Origin: Pinibacter sp031553495
GTDB taxonomy: Bacteria; Bacteroidota; Bacteroidia; Chitinophagales; Chitinophagaceae
Length of the DNA stretch: 64,000 nt
Reading direction: 5' to 3'
NCBI GenBank assembly: GCA_031553495.1
Contig: JAVBLN010000004.1
Coordinates: forward strand, 62,001 to 126,000
Shown here: positions 1-8,722 of the stretch, piece after piece
Layout of the letters: the number at the start of each line of letters is the position of its first letter
How positions within the stretch are numbered: position 1 is the stretch's first letter
Notes under the pieces: model-generated
Databases searched by the model: none
The model's input: the letters and a program-made list of their open reading frames with translations, nothing else
Told to the model about the DNA's origin: nothing
Translations under genes and position numbers: made by a program

Positions 1-418
1 GAGAAGGGAGCCCGGCGCACAAAGCGGATATTTGAGAATGTAATAATTTTTCACCTTTCATTTATAACCGTTTTCAGCATACTGTCAACTTTCAATTTTC
101 AACTTTCAACTATGCACCGACCTATGACATCTCTATTGCCTCGCCCACCCGCCGAATAGCGAACCAAACGTACAAGAGTGCGACGCAACCAAAGCCCAAT
201 GCTTATTCTGCCGCCCGGTTCATAATTATTCTTTACCTTAAATTGATGGCATAATCATGAAAAGTATGGCAAACCACCTCATTTCTTAAAAACTTCGTTC
301 TGCATAATCGGAATGATTGAACTTTATGCAAAAAAAATATTGGGTTTACAACCAAAAACTTTCATACTTCGACTAGATTCTTATGTTTTTGACTTGGTTT
401 TTGCGTAATTTAGACCCC
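1..418. other. Intergenic stretch at window edge
   Basis: No convincing gene. It holds a short run of 7-bp units (TCAACTT/TCAATTT) near 84-110, one degenerate R1 repeat at 151-220, and AT-rich DNA leading to the PspC gene. The first ~30 bases are GC-richer and could belong to something cut by the window edge. Confidence 0.6.
151..220 (-). repeat. R1 repeat, degenerate, reverse orientation
   Basis: Shows the GCCGAATAGC end, the GAGTGCGACGCAACC core of the second core subtype, and a CCGGTT end, in reverse orientation. The inner arms have decayed. Confidence 0.55.
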
Positions 419-640
419 ATGAAATCATTTAAACATTTCATCGAATGGCATGTTTTCGGAGTATGTTCCTACCTTGGCGAAAAGATGGGAATTGCGCCTG
501 CATCCATACGTCGATTTTTCATCTATGCCTCACTACTTACCATGGGTTCGCCAATAATATTTTATCTTATTTATGCATTTTGGATAAATATTAAGCATTA
601 TATGTTCGCGGCGAAACGCAATCCATTGAAATATTTGTAA
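419..640 (+). CDS. PspC domain-containing small membrane protein
   Basis: 73-residue protein consisting almost only of a PspC domain. The typical pattern FGVCSYLGEKMGI (13-25) is followed by one hydrophobic membrane segment at about 34-56. PspC domains occur in envelope-stress systems and in many small Bacteroidota proteins of unknown role; here no other psp gene is adjacent. The start at 419 begins directly with the domain; an in-frame ATG at 383 would add 12 poorly conserved-looking residues. Alone in its transcription unit, followed by 300 bp without a gene. Confidence 0.75.
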   Translation: MKSFKHFIEWHVFGVCSYLGEKMGIAPASIRRFFIYASLLTMGSPIIFYLIYAFWINIKHYMFAAKRNPLKYL

Positions 641-942
641 TTAATTGCATAATAATTGTATAATAATAATGACAAATATTAATCGCGGTTTCCTTTATAT
701 TCAGCAGATTGTATATACAATTAAATGTCACTGTTAAGAAAATTGGATTAAAAGTCTTTTCCGGATAGAGTTGCGACTACATTGGTTACAGCTTAAGTGT
801 AATGTATAACTATCTTTGCATCATAAACAGAGAGTTTGGTTTCTGACCCGTTTTTAAAATGTGAAATCCGTGAGAAATATATTTAAAATATGTTGATACA
901 TATTATAAAAATAAATGTTGGAAATTTTTAATTCTTTGTAAC
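641..942. other. AT-rich intergenic region
   Basis: No gene seen. It carries the putative promoter of the AraC regulator (-7 box at 811-818) and a leader of about 120 nt that is very AT-rich. Confidence 0.5.
811..818 (+). promoter_or_regulatory. Putative -7 box of AraC gene
   Basis: TATCTTTG fits the Bacteroidota TAnnTTTG box exactly. It lies about 125 bp before the GTG start at 943. No TTG -33 element at ideal spacing is obvious. Confidence 0.45.
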
Positions 943-1926
943 GTGAGTCGATTTGCTATTCAATATCACAATTATTCCAGTTTTGTACAAAATGTAGCGA
1001 ATGAAATTCATACAAAAGTGCAAAACAACGAATTGGAAATTCCACAATCATTTGGTAGTGGATTTGTGAAAGGAGTAGATTTGGGTAGCGGGTTGAGCAT
1101 TTTAATGACAGAAGGTTATTTGCGTAACGAATATGAAGTGGAAGTTGCTTCAACAAATAATGATGAGTTATATATATTAACTTTTCATGAAATACAGCCT
1201 GATAGCTGTAATTTTGAGAGTAAATCGCCGGAAGCAATAATGCTGAAAACAGGCGTTTATTTTAGAAGTTCTTTGAGTAATGTTGTTTATTGTTTGCCAC
1301 CGGGAAGAATAAAAACCGTGAGTGTAATTATGTCATTGCATTGGTTGTCGCAGTGTGCAAATGAAAGTGAAAGTGCAATTATGCTAAAACATTTGAACAG
1401 CATACAACCTCAGGAGCATTTTTTGCAACTTATGAGTATTGATTACAGAATTATAGTAGAAAGTCTTTTACATCCTGTAATTAAAACACCGCTAAAAGAG
1501 TTTTTCATTATTAATCGCATATTGCTGCTTATTGAGAAATTCTTTACAAAGTTGTACTTAGGTTATAATAGTTGGGAAAGGACAAAAAACCTTACAGAAG
1601 AAGAAGTGGAAAGACTTACAGTAGTTGAAAGCAAATTAGTAAATGGTTCATTTGACGAAACCCCAACAATTGAAGATTTAGCAAAAATGGCAGCGATGAG
1701 CGCCACAAAATTAAAACGTTCTTTTAAATCGATTTTCGGATTGCCGGTATATGAATATTATCAAAAATACCGCATGAATGTTGCCAAAGATATATTACTT
1801 TCGGGAACCCATACAGTAAAGCAGGTTGGCCAAAAAGTAGGATATCAGAATATTAGTCATTTCGCGTCAGCATTCAAAAAAGTACATGGATTATTACCCA
1901 GCCAAGTGCTGGTTAAAAATAGGTAA
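943..1926 (+). CDS. AraC family transcriptional regulator
   Basis: 327-residue regulator. The C-terminal ~100 residues carry the double helix-turn-helix of the AraC/XylS family: a first HTH around TIEDLAKMAAMSATKLKRS and a second ending with VGYQNISHFASAFKKVHG. The N-terminal ~220 residues form a sensing/dimerisation region without a recognisable cupin signature, the type common in Bacteroidota. Translation appears to begin at GTG (943). Monocistronic, closed by a strong terminator. The ligand and targets cannot be read from the sequence. It shares architecture with the AraC gene at 30719-31723. Confidence 0.85.
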   Translation: MSRFAIQYHNYSSFVQNVANEIHTKVQNNELEIPQSFGSGFVKGVDLGSGLSILMTEGYLRNEYEVEVASTNNDELYILTFHEIQPDSCNFESKSPEAIMLKTGVYFRSSLSNVVYCLPPGRIKTVSVIMSLHWLSQCANESESAIMLKHLNSIQPQEHFLQLMSIDYRIIVESLLHPVIKTPLKEFFIINRILLLIEKFFTKLYLGYNSWERTKNLTEEEVERLTVVESKLVNGSFDETPTIEDLAKMAAMSATKLKRSFKSIFGLPVYEYYQKYRMNVAKDILLSGTHTVKQVGQKVGYQNISHFASAFKKVHGLLPSQVLVKNR

Positions 1927-1959
1927 GTTTTAAGGTTCAATGGTGTTGTTTAAAAATGC

Positions 1960-1990
1960 GAAGCCCCTTTCTAGGGGCTTCAATGTTTTT
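1960..1990 (+). terminator. Rho-independent terminator of AraC gene
   Basis: Perfect 8-bp stem GAAGCCCC / GGGGCTTC with loop TTTCTA, followed by a T-rich tail, 34 bp after the AraC stop codon. Confidence 0.85.
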
Positions 1991-2129
1991 ATACGGTTTC
2001 AAAGATTGATCAAATTTGAGATTTGAAATTCTTTAGGAACCTGGTTTATAATATTGGAGGCTATAAAATTAAAGGTCCTTCAGCTACATATAAATGTTAT
2101 CCACCAGCTTTCTCATGTTTGCAACACTA

Positions 2130-3206
2130 TCAACTCTCTTCCTCATAGTACAGCTTATAATATTTTTTGCCTGTCAGTTCGTCATAGCCCTTTTCAATAA
2201 GGTCTTTACGGCCATGTATGTAAAGGTGAAAATTCTTATCAAGCTTAATCACACTCTTGAAATATTTATCCTGCTTTTTTACAGCCGATAAATGAATATC
2301 AAACTCATCTCCTATTTCAAAATTTCTGGATTTTTGATATTGTTGTTTAAAGTTCATAAAAGTATCCACCACTTCCGGATGATGGATCACTTCCTCAGCA
2401 AACTCCTGCAAATTGAATTGATCCTTAGTTTTAAAATACTCCATCGAGCGGTTCATCAAATCAACCCGGTCACTTTTTGCCACATCAAATTTTTCCGCAT
2501 ATTCATTATCGATAAACAGTTTGCACATGCCCAGGTATTGATCTGTGTGATGGTAACTGTCGGCCACAGGTTCTACCTGCAAAAAATCGGTGATCCAATA
2601 ACGGGTATCGTTTTGCTTATTGGTTTTGTCCACCACACATACGGTATAACCATCGTTTTGGTTAGTATTAAAAACAAGGCAGCCCTTATCCAGTTTATTA
2701 ATATCAATTCCTTCTTCCTGTATCACTTCCCAGCTTTGGCCATGAGGAAACACTTTTAAAAAAGTCTCTTTTGTTTCCGACTTAAATAAACCAACAGCTT
2801 TATGCGTTTCATTACCAAGCATCACATTATCAAACACGGCCACGTACAATTCGCCTTCCTTCACTTTCACGTGGGTAGATTTACTGTATAAAAAACCTGC
2901 AAGTTTTACAGAAGCTTCATGAAATTTTTTAGGTTCTTCAAAAATCTGTGTTACATAACTAAACACTTCATTCATACTCAAATCACTTAAGTGAGTAAAG
3001 TGATAGTGTTCGTTTTCATTAAAAGGCGATAAAAAATATTTGGTAAGCATACCCTTTACCACCTCATCATTAAGCGTAAGCGCATTCGCGGAAAATTTCA
3101 ATTCCTCATTACGGCTCGGATTACCCACTTTATGTACGATCACCTGTTGTAAGGTTACATTTTCAATTCCTGTCATGCTGGTTGTTGGTTGAAAGAGGTC
3201 AGACAT
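2130..3206 (-). CDS. Nucleoid-associated protein, NdpA/YejK family
   Basis: 358 residues, close to the 335-350 of the NdpA/YejK family (PF04245). The recognisable blocks are the N-terminal IVHKVGN region with the strand pairing LTLNDEVVKGMLTKYF, the central LYVAVFDNVML segment, and the C-terminal ELTGKKYYKLYYEE. YejK-type proteins bind DNA/RNA and associate with the nucleoid; their cellular role is poorly known. The gene stands alone; the next gene upstream is 580 bp away across two R1 repeats. Confidence 0.8.
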   Translation of the reverse strand: MSDLFQPTTSMTGIENVTLQQVIVHKVGNPSRNEELKFSANALTLNDEVVKGMLTKYFLSPFNENEHYHFTHLSDLSMNEVFSYVTQIFEEPKKFHEASVKLAGFLYSKSTHVKVKEGELYVAVFDNVMLGNETHKAVGLFKSETKETFLKVFPHGQSWEVIQEEGIDINKLDKGCLVFNTNQNDGYTVCVVDKTNKQNDTRYWITDFLQVEPVADSYHHTDQYLGMCKLFIDNEYAEKFDVAKSDRVDLMNRSMEYFKTKDQFNLQEFAEEVIHHPEVVDTFMNFKQQYQKSRNFEIGDEFDIHLSAVKKQDKYFKSVIKLDKNFHLYIHGRKDLIEKGYDELTGKKYYKLYYEEES

Positions 3207-3260
3207 CAGAAAGACGCTGATTTCTCACATCTGTCTTCTCCATCAATTTTTTATTATGCT

Positions 3261-3327
3261 ACCGGCTATAGTGCTACTATTAAGCATCGTTGTGTCACTC
3301 ACTTGTACAGTAGTAATGCTATTCGGC
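3261..3327 (+). repeat. R1 repeat, forward
   Basis: Near-complete copy: ACCGGC end, TTAAGCATCGTTGTGTCAC core, GTAATGCTATTCGGC end. It is followed at once by AATAAGCCGG, which makes a small extra hairpin with the ATTCGGC end. Confidence 0.8.
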
Positions 3328-3611
3328 AATAAGCCGGCTATCCACACAAAAAATAAGATCTTTCTGCTGAAAAAATTTTGAAGCGAAATTAATGTAAAAA
3401 CCACTATGCTTTGTATAGCCTTTCTAGAATTAATCTTGCACCTCTGCTCCTGGAATTCTCAATTTCCTGCGGTTTCACCTATTCATAACAGTAACACACT
3501 TTGTTTATTAAACTTGATTTTTAGACTACTTTCAGCAATTTTTTTCAAAATAAATTATTTCATAAATTTATTGAGTATTAGATTCCTATTTCCACTCTTA
3601 ACCCTAACGCT

Positions 3612-3679
3612 CAATAGCATTACTACCGATGAACGTAATGCGACGCAACAATGCCTAACCGGAGTTACCATTGCCGGTA
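3612..3679 (-). repeat. R1 repeat, reverse, GCGACGCAAC core
   Basis: Begins CAATAGCATTACTACCG, carries the GCGACGCAAC core of the second subtype and ends TTGCCGGTA. Faces the copy at 3261-3327. Confidence 0.7.
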
Positions 3680-3786
3680 ACAAAAAATAAAATGTAGTTG
3701 GTAAAGCTAACATATAAGGACATGCGCAATAGTAACACCAGCGGAAAATTAGCATCTTTCAAATTCTGAAATCCTCACTCCCACCT

Positions 3787-4830
3787 CTACAAAGCCACTA
3801 CTTTTCTTGTAGCATTACTTTCAAAAGCGGCTTCTATTACGCGAATAACATTCATTCCCTCGCCGGCGCTTACCGGCACAGCTTTGTTGAAGCGGATCGC
3901 TTCGTATACCAGTTTAAAATAATCATTATAATCACCTTTGAGTGTTTCAATATATTCCCGGTATTCCTGCCCATCTCTTTCTACATGCAGCAAACCTTTT
4001 TCCGATGCCGGCTCTATACCCCACCCTTCCGAATTGGGTAATATCCCCGCATCAAGTTTTGCCTCCTGCACATCTGCCTTCGATTTAATGAATGAGCCCA
4101 TTGTGCCATGCAAAATATAAGCAGGCAAAGGCTCCTTTACAAGATAACTGCTTTTCAACCGCACTCGCAAATCAGGATAATATAACAACACTTCAAAATA
4201 ATCATCCACTTTTGATATTTCTCTCACAATTCTTATATCAGCAAATACAGCCTCAGGCAAACCAAAAAACGTTAACGCCTGGTCTATTAAATGAGACCCG
4301 AGATCGAATAACACACCGGTTCCGTCACCCGGAATTTCCTTATGGGTTTTGTCGCTTAACGTTTTCTTATAACGGTCAAAGTGAAATTCGGCTTCTACAA
4401 TTTTACCCAAACAACCGGCATCAATTACTTTTTTCAAAGTCCTGTAATCGCTATCGAAACGGCGGTTATGGTACACCGATAGTTTCAGGTTATTTTCTTC
4501 CGCAATACGCTGCAATTCCAGTGCCTGGACCGAATGCACTGTAAATGGTTTTTCCACAATCACATGCTTACCTGCGAGCAATGCATTTTTTGTATACTCA
4601 AAATGCGTTGCATTGGGAGTATTTACTACAACCAGTTCAATCGCTTTATCGGCAAGCATTTCATCATAATCCGAATAAGAAATAATGGAAGGAAACCTTT
4701 CGGCGGCACGCTTTTGACTGCGCTCCCACACAGCATACAGTTCAAATTGCGGTAATGTATAAAGGAAGGGCGCATGAAATAAACGGCCCGACATTCCATA
4801 AGAACAAATCGCTGTTTTTATTGCCTGCAT
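3787..4830 (-). CDS. Gfo/Idh/MocA family oxidoreductase
   Basis: 347-residue NAD(P)-dependent oxidoreductase. The N-terminal Rossmann fold has the glycine motif GMSGRLFH (12-19) and the family signature VEKPF (92-96). The C-terminal domain has the DLGSHLIDQAL block (176-186), whose Asp/His are the usual catalytic positions. Length and layout match the YdgJ/YvaA-like group of sugar or inositol dehydrogenases; the substrate is not predictable. A TATCTTTG -7 box lies 21 bp upstream. It is transcribed alone or ahead of aroQ's neighbour; no sugar-uptake genes adjoin it. Confidence 0.9.
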   Translation of the reverse strand: MQAIKTAICSYGMSGRLFHAPFLYTLPQFELYAVWERSQKRAAERFPSIISYSDYDEMLADKAIELVVVNTPNATHFEYTKNALLAGKHVIVEKPFTVHSVQALELQRIAEENNLKLSVYHNRRFDSDYRTLKKVIDAGCLGKIVEAEFHFDRYKKTLSDKTHKEIPGDGTGVLFDLGSHLIDQALTFFGLPEAVFADIRIVREISKVDDYFEVLLYYPDLRVRLKSSYLVKEPLPAYILHGTMGSFIKSKADVQEAKLDAGILPNSEGWGIEPASEKGLLHVERDGQEYREYIETLKGDYNDYFKLVYEAIRFNKAVPVSAGEGMNVIRVIEAAFESNATRKVVAL

Positions 4831-4850
4831 AGTATGATTGGTTTTGGTGA

Positions 4851-4858
4851 CAAAGATA
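4851..4858 (-). promoter_or_regulatory. Putative -7 box of oxidoreductase gene
   Basis: On the minus strand TATCTTTG, a perfect TAnnTTTG match, 21 bp ahead of the ATG at 4830. Confidence 0.55.
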
Positions 4859-4958
4859 GTGGTTGTTGGGCTACAGGTATAGCGGTCATAATAGATTTGA
4901 ACAGCTTGTAATTATGGTTTATCTTAATTGGTTACCAACAACCTCCAACATTCAACTT

Positions 4959-5381
4959 TCAACTCCACGCCTCCAACCAAATCACGGCAAGTTCATAGCC
5001 TTTCATTCCCAAACCGGCTATGGTACCTTTTGCCTTTGCGGAAACATGCGATACTTTTCTGAAGTCTTCTCTTGCATGTATATTACTGATATGCACTTCT
5101 ATGACCGGCGTTTTTATTGCGGCTATCGCATCGCCAATAGCCACCGATGTGTGGGTATAACCACCGGGATTCATTATTATACCATCATAATCAAAACCCA
5201 CTCTTTGCAACTCATTGATCAGCTCGCCTTCTACATTGCTTTGAAAATAGGAAAATGTAATGGAAGTATATTTTTGTTGCAAAGCTGAATAAAAAGCTTC
5301 AAATGTTTCGCTGCCGTAAATGCCCGGTTCACGCGTTCCGAGTAAATTAAGATTAGGCCCGTTGATAATGGCTATTTTCAT
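4959..5381 (-). CDS. aroQ: Type II 3-dehydroquinate dehydratase
   Basis: 140-residue enzyme of the shikimate pathway converting 3-dehydroquinate to 3-dehydroshikimate. All hallmarks of the type II (dodecameric, flavodoxin-like) class are present: NGPNLNLLGTREP near the N-terminus with Arg17, catalytic Tyr22 in GIYGSE, the MNPGGYTHTS loop (70-79), and HISNIHARE with catalytic His102. Length is typical (~140-150). Neighbouring genes are not aromatic biosynthesis genes, so it is an isolated pathway gene, as is common in Bacteroidota. Confidence 0.95.
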   Translation of the reverse strand: MKIAIINGPNLNLLGTREPGIYGSETFEAFYSALQQKYTSITFSYFQSNVEGELINELQRVGFDYDGIIMNPGGYTHTSVAIGDAIAAIKTPVIEVHISNIHAREDFRKVSHVSAKAKGTIAGLGMKGYELAVIWLEAWS

Positions 5382-5454
5382 TAAGAGAAAATTGATAGTT
5401 GAAAAATGAAAGTTAGTATTTTTTGCAGGAAGTTTTTTTATTGATCCACAGATA

Positions 5455-5512
5455 TTCTACCGCTGAACGGAGCGTCGCAACCAAAGCTGAACCAGGGATC
5501 AAATGCCGGTTA
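5455..5512 (-). repeat. R1 repeat, strongly decayed
   Basis: Recognisable only by the GCGTCGCAACCAAAGCTGAA core and the TGCCGGTTAC end in reverse orientation. Confidence 0.4.
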
Positions 5513-5520
5513 CAAAAAAT

Positions 5521-5553
5521 AAAAGAGACAGCCATTAATTGCTGTCTCTTTTT
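5521..5553 (-). terminator. Terminator after carA
   Basis: Stem AAAGAGACAGC / GCTGTCTCTTT with an 8-nt loop and T-rich flanks on both sides, so it can work in both directions. It lies 24 bp past the carA stop. Confidence 0.85.
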
Positions 5554-5576
5554 ATTGTAAACTTTTATTTTAAAAA

Positions 5577-6683
5577 TTATTTCGACTCTTTAATGAGATT
5601 TATAAAATCGTCAAACAAGTAGCGGCTGTCGTGCGGGCCCGGCGTGGCTTCCGGGTGATACTGCACAGAAAAAGCCGGCTTCCCTTTTATTTTTATACCT
5701 TCAATAGATTTGTCGTTCAGGTTTACATGCGTCACCTCAATATGATCAGCATTCTTAACCGCTTCCGGATCCACTCCAAACCCGTGATTTTGCGTTGTTA
5801 CCTCACACAACCCGGTAACAAGATTTTTAACAGGATGATTCAGCCCCCTGTGACCATGGTGCATTTTAAAAGTAGGAATTCCGTTTGCCAAAGCCAGCAA
5901 CTGGTGTCCAAGGCATATACCAAAAACGGGCTTATTTTCTTCCAGTATACTCTTTACAGTTTCCACTGCATAAGGCATTGCGGCAGGATCGCCAGGCCCG
6001 TTGGAAATAAAATAACCATCGGGGTTGAACGCTTTCAGTTCCGCCGCCGTTGTTTTTGCAGGATGAACTTTTATGTAAGCGCCTCGTTCCACAAGGCAGT
6101 TAAGTATATTTTGTTTTACGCCAAAATCAATCACCGCAACCCTTACAGAAGCGTTGGGATCGCCAAGCTCATAGGTTTCTTTAGTACTTACATGCGAAGC
6201 CAGCTCAAGTCCGCCCATTGAAGGCGTTTTTGCCAGTTCTGCTTTTAGTTGCTCTACATCCAGTATTTCGGAAGATATAATACAGTTCATCGCGCCTTTT
6301 GTGCGCACATGTTCCACCAGCGCACGGGTATCCACATCTTCAATTGCCACCAGGTTATTGGCCTTTAAGTAATCATTTAAAGAGCCTTGTGCCATGCGAC
6401 GGGAATACAGCTCTTCAAGGTTACGGCCAACCAATCCACGAATTTTTACGGATCCGCTTTCCACATCGCCCTCTTTCACACCATAATTGCCAATATGAAC
6501 ACTATTCATGATCAGGATTTGGCCATAATAACTGGGGTCTGTAAAAACTTCCTGGTAACCGGTCATCCCGGTATTGAAGCAAAGTTCGCCGGTAGTTGTT
6601 CCAATTACGCCAAAAGCCTTACCATAATGAACAGTGCCGTCTGCCAGCACCAGGATTGCTTGTTGTTGTGTTGTGTTAGACAT
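5577..6683 (-). CDS. carA: Carbamoyl-phosphate synthase small subunit
   Basis: 368-residue glutaminase subunit that releases ammonia from glutamine for carbamoyl phosphate, the precursor of arginine and pyrimidines. The N-terminal CarA domain (1-150) is followed by the class I glutamine amidotransferase domain with nucleophile Cys257 in GICLGHQ and His343/Glu345 in QYHPEA. The ATG at 6683 was chosen rather than 6734 because a TATTTTTG promoter box at 6703-6710 sits between them. It follows rplQ across a terminator, the usual Bacteroidota neighbourhood. carB is not in the window. It would feed ArgF' in the arg cluster. Confidence 0.95.
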   Translation of the reverse strand: MSNTTQQQAILVLADGTVHYGKAFGVIGTTTGELCFNTGMTGYQEVFTDPSYYGQILIMNSVHIGNYGVKEGDVESGSVKIRGLVGRNLEELYSRRMAQGSLNDYLKANNLVAIEDVDTRALVEHVRTKGAMNCIISSEILDVEQLKAELAKTPSMGGLELASHVSTKETYELGDPNASVRVAVIDFGVKQNILNCLVERGAYIKVHPAKTTAAELKAFNPDGYFISNGPGDPAAMPYAVETVKSILEENKPVFGICLGHQLLALANGIPTFKMHHGHRGLNHPVKNLVTGLCEVTTQNHGFGVDPEAVKNADHIEVTHVNLNDKSIEGIKIKGKPAFSVQYHPEATPGPHDSRYLFDDFINLIKESK

Positions 6684-6702
6684 GGAGATTTTTAATTCGC
6701 TG

Positions 6703-6710
6703 CAAAAATA
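6703..6710 (-). promoter_or_regulatory. Putative -7 box of carA
   Basis: Minus-strand TATTTTTG fits TAnnTTTG and lies 20 bp upstream of the carA ATG. A TTTTTG run about 21 bp further upstream could be the -33 element. Confidence 0.55.
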
Positions 6711-6824
6711 GTTGTTATTAAAATCAAAAGTCAAAAATTTGTCTGTGATGCAGTCTTGCCGCTACAAACGAAGCATGCACAATTTCGTGTTGATGATTAT
6801 GTAACCAACTGTATAGCCCTGATT

Positions 6825-6873
6825 GAGCTTTCGTTGCGTCGCACTCTTCAACATTTGTAATTCTATTCATCTT
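6825..6873 (+). repeat. R1 repeat, decayed
   Basis: Keeps AGCTTTCGTTGCGTCGCACT and TAATTCTATTCATC, i.e. the second core subtype; the ACCGGC end is lost. It lies in the 328-bp gap between carA and rplQ, which otherwise holds only the rplQ terminator. Confidence 0.5.
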
Positions 6874-6950
6874 AATGCCGGCATCCAAAAAAAATACCCA
6901 CATTTTTTCAATTTTTTGCTTTTATTTTTTTACTTCTTATAGGAATATCA

Positions 6951-6986
6951 AAAAAAAGCCCCGATAAAAAAATCGGAGCTTTTTCT
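6951..6986 (-). terminator. Terminator of the ribosomal cluster (after rplQ)
   Basis: On the minus strand GAAAAAGCTCCGAT pairs with ATCGGGGCTTTTTTT. It lies 26 bp past the rplQ stop and separates the ribosomal cluster from carA. Confidence 0.85.
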
Positions 6987-7011
6987 ATATAAAAATGAAT
7001 TAATTATCATT

Positions 7012-7509
7012 TTACTCGGCTGCTTTTGTTTCTTCGCTGGAAGTTTCAGTTGCAGGAGTGTCGGTGCTTTCAGCTTTTTTCTTGCTACCGCCGGAACGAC
7101 GTGTTCTTTTAGCTGGTTCAGCTTTAGTATCGGAAGATTTGCTGTACACTTCATTAAAGTCAACCAACTCTATCAAAGCGGTTTCAGAAGCATCACCCAC
7201 GCGGGTTCCCAATTTAATGATGCGGGTATAACCTCCGGGGCGGCCTGCTACTTTTTCAGCAATTGCACCAAACAATTCCTTAATAGCTTCTTTATCCTGT
7301 AAATAACTGAATACTACACGACGCTGGTGAGTACTGTTTTCTTTTGATTTTGTAATTAGCGGCTCAACATACACACGCAATGCTTTCGCTTTAGCCAAAG
7401 TTGTTACAATACGTTTATGAGCTATTAATTCGCAAGCCAGGCTACTTAATAATGACTTGCGGTGAGCCTGAGTGCGGCCTAAATTTTTGATCTTGTCTCC
7501 GTGACGCAT
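7012..7509 (-). CDS. rplQ: 50S ribosomal protein L17
   Basis: 165 residues. The first ~116 residues are a complete L17 domain, starting MRHGDKIKNLGRTQAHRKS. The remaining ~50 residues form a low-complexity tail, first basic (KRTRRSGGSKKK) then acidic and Thr/Ser-rich; such C-terminal extensions are common in Bacteroidota L17. L17 is located near the exit of the peptide tunnel. Last gene of the infA-rplQ cluster, 114 bp after rpoA. Confidence 0.95.
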   Translation of the reverse strand: MRHGDKIKNLGRTQAHRKSLLSSLACELIAHKRIVTTLAKAKALRVYVEPLITKSKENSTHQRRVVFSYLQDKEAIKELFGAIAEKVAGRPGGYTRIIKLGTRVGDASETALIELVDFNEVYSKSSDTKAEPAKRTRRSGGSKKKAESTDTPATETSSEETKAAE

Positions 7510-7573
7510 AACTTTTTAAGTTTTAATTCGGTTGTACCGTGTCAGGAATTACAACCTACATTATAAATATAAA

Positions 7574-7613
7574 ATAAGGCTTACGTGGAATTTTTCACCA
7601 GCATAAGCCTTAT
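7574..7613 (-). other. Hairpin between rpoA and rplQ
   Basis: ATAAGGCTTA (7574-7583) pairs perfectly with TAAGCCTTAT (7604-7613); an inner GTG/CAC pair extends the stem. No T run follows on the minus strand, so it looks more like a processing or stability element than a terminator. Confidence 0.55.
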
Positions 7614-7623
7614 ATCAGTTTGT

Positions 7624-8625
7624 TTAGATATCATCTTTATCTACACCCAGTTTTGCCAGGTCCATTCCAAAGTGTAAACCTCTTTCGTTTAACACTTGTT
7701 CAATTTCGCTCAATGATTTTTGACCGAAATTGCGGAATTTCATCAGGTCTTCCTGCTCGTAACCCACCAACTCGCTCAAGCTGTTAATTTTAGCAGCTTT
7801 CAAGCAGTTGAATGCACGAACTGAAAGGTCGAGGTCTTCCAAAGGCGTTTTCAATACTTTACGCAGTTGTAAAGTTTGCTCATCTACCAGGTCTTCTTTC
7901 TTCTCTTCCTTATTATCAAAAGTGATGTTTTCATCAGTTATGATCATCAGGTGTTGAATAAGAATACGAGATGCCTGCTTAACCGCTTCTTCCGGGTGAA
8001 TAGTACCATCCGTGCTAACTTCCATAATCAACTTTTCGTAGTCGGTACGTTGTTCCACACGGGTATTTTCGATACTGTATTTTACATTTTTGATTGGAGT
8101 GTACACCGAATCAATAGGAATATGTCCTACAGGAGCATCTTTCAGTTTGTTTTCTTCTGCAGGTACATAACCACGACCTTTACCAATTGTAAGTTCTATG
8201 TCCAGCTTTGCGGAAGGATCCATAGTACAGATCAGTAAATCAGGGTTCATGATTTGGAAAGATTGAGTTCCATCCTGGATCATTCCTGCGGTAAATTCGG
8301 TTTTACCTTTTATATGAAGGGTAATTTTCTCATTAACCGATTCAGTATCTACAATTTTTTTAAACCTTACCTGTTTCAGGTTTAGAATAATTTCTGTAGC
8401 ATCTTCGGTAATACCCTTGATGGTTGCAAATTCATGTTCAGCCCCTTCAATCCTAATTCCCGTGATAGCATATCCTTCCAAAGAACTAAGCAAAACACGA
8501 CGCAACGCGTTACCTATTGTTACGCCAAAACCAGGTTCCAAAGGACGGAATTCAAATAGTGCTTCAAAATCGGTTGCCTTTTGCAAAACAATTTTGTCAG
8601 GTTTCTGGAAATTTAAAATGGCCAT
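7624..8625 (-). CDS. rpoA: DNA-directed RNA polymerase subunit alpha
   Basis: 333 residues. The N-terminal assembly domain (1-~235) contains GFGVTIGNALRRVLLSSLEG (33-52), the dimerisation signature. The C-terminal domain (~255-333) has the helix-hairpin-helix region with FRNFGQKSLSEIE, which contacts UP elements and activators. Length is typical for Bacteroidota (~330). Lies between rpsD and rplQ as in most bacteria. Confidence 0.97.
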   Translation of the reverse strand: MAILNFQKPDKIVLQKATDFEALFEFRPLEPGFGVTIGNALRRVLLSSLEGYAITGIRIEGAEHEFATIKGITEDATEIILNLKQVRFKKIVDTESVNEKITLHIKGKTEFTAGMIQDGTQSFQIMNPDLLICTMDPSAKLDIELTIGKGRGYVPAEENKLKDAPVGHIPIDSVYTPIKNVKYSIENTRVEQRTDYEKLIMEVSTDGTIHPEEAVKQASRILIQHLMIITDENITFDNKEEKKEDLVDEQTLQLRKVLKTPLEDLDLSVRAFNCLKAAKINSLSELVGYEQEDLMKFRNFGQKSLSEIEQVLNERGLHFGMDLAKLGVDKDDI

Positions 8626-8722
8626 ATATCTGTTTCAGATTTAATTTATTATTTTAATTTACTTTCCTGCATTGCCGATAGTTAATTTCTTTCGGCTCTC
8701 TGTTCATTCTCTAAGTTAATTA

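Larger units (their letters stand above)
3207..3786. other. Repeat-bearing intergenic region
   Basis: 580 bp without a gene. It contains a facing pair of R1 repeats (3261-3327 forward, 3612-3679 reverse) separated by ~285 bp of AT-rich sequence. Short ORFs here overlap the repeats and look accidental. Confidence 0.6.

Noticed and set aside
2292..2759. 155-codon plus-strand ORF
   Set aside because: Antisense shadow of the nucleoid-associated protein gene, which has clear family motifs.
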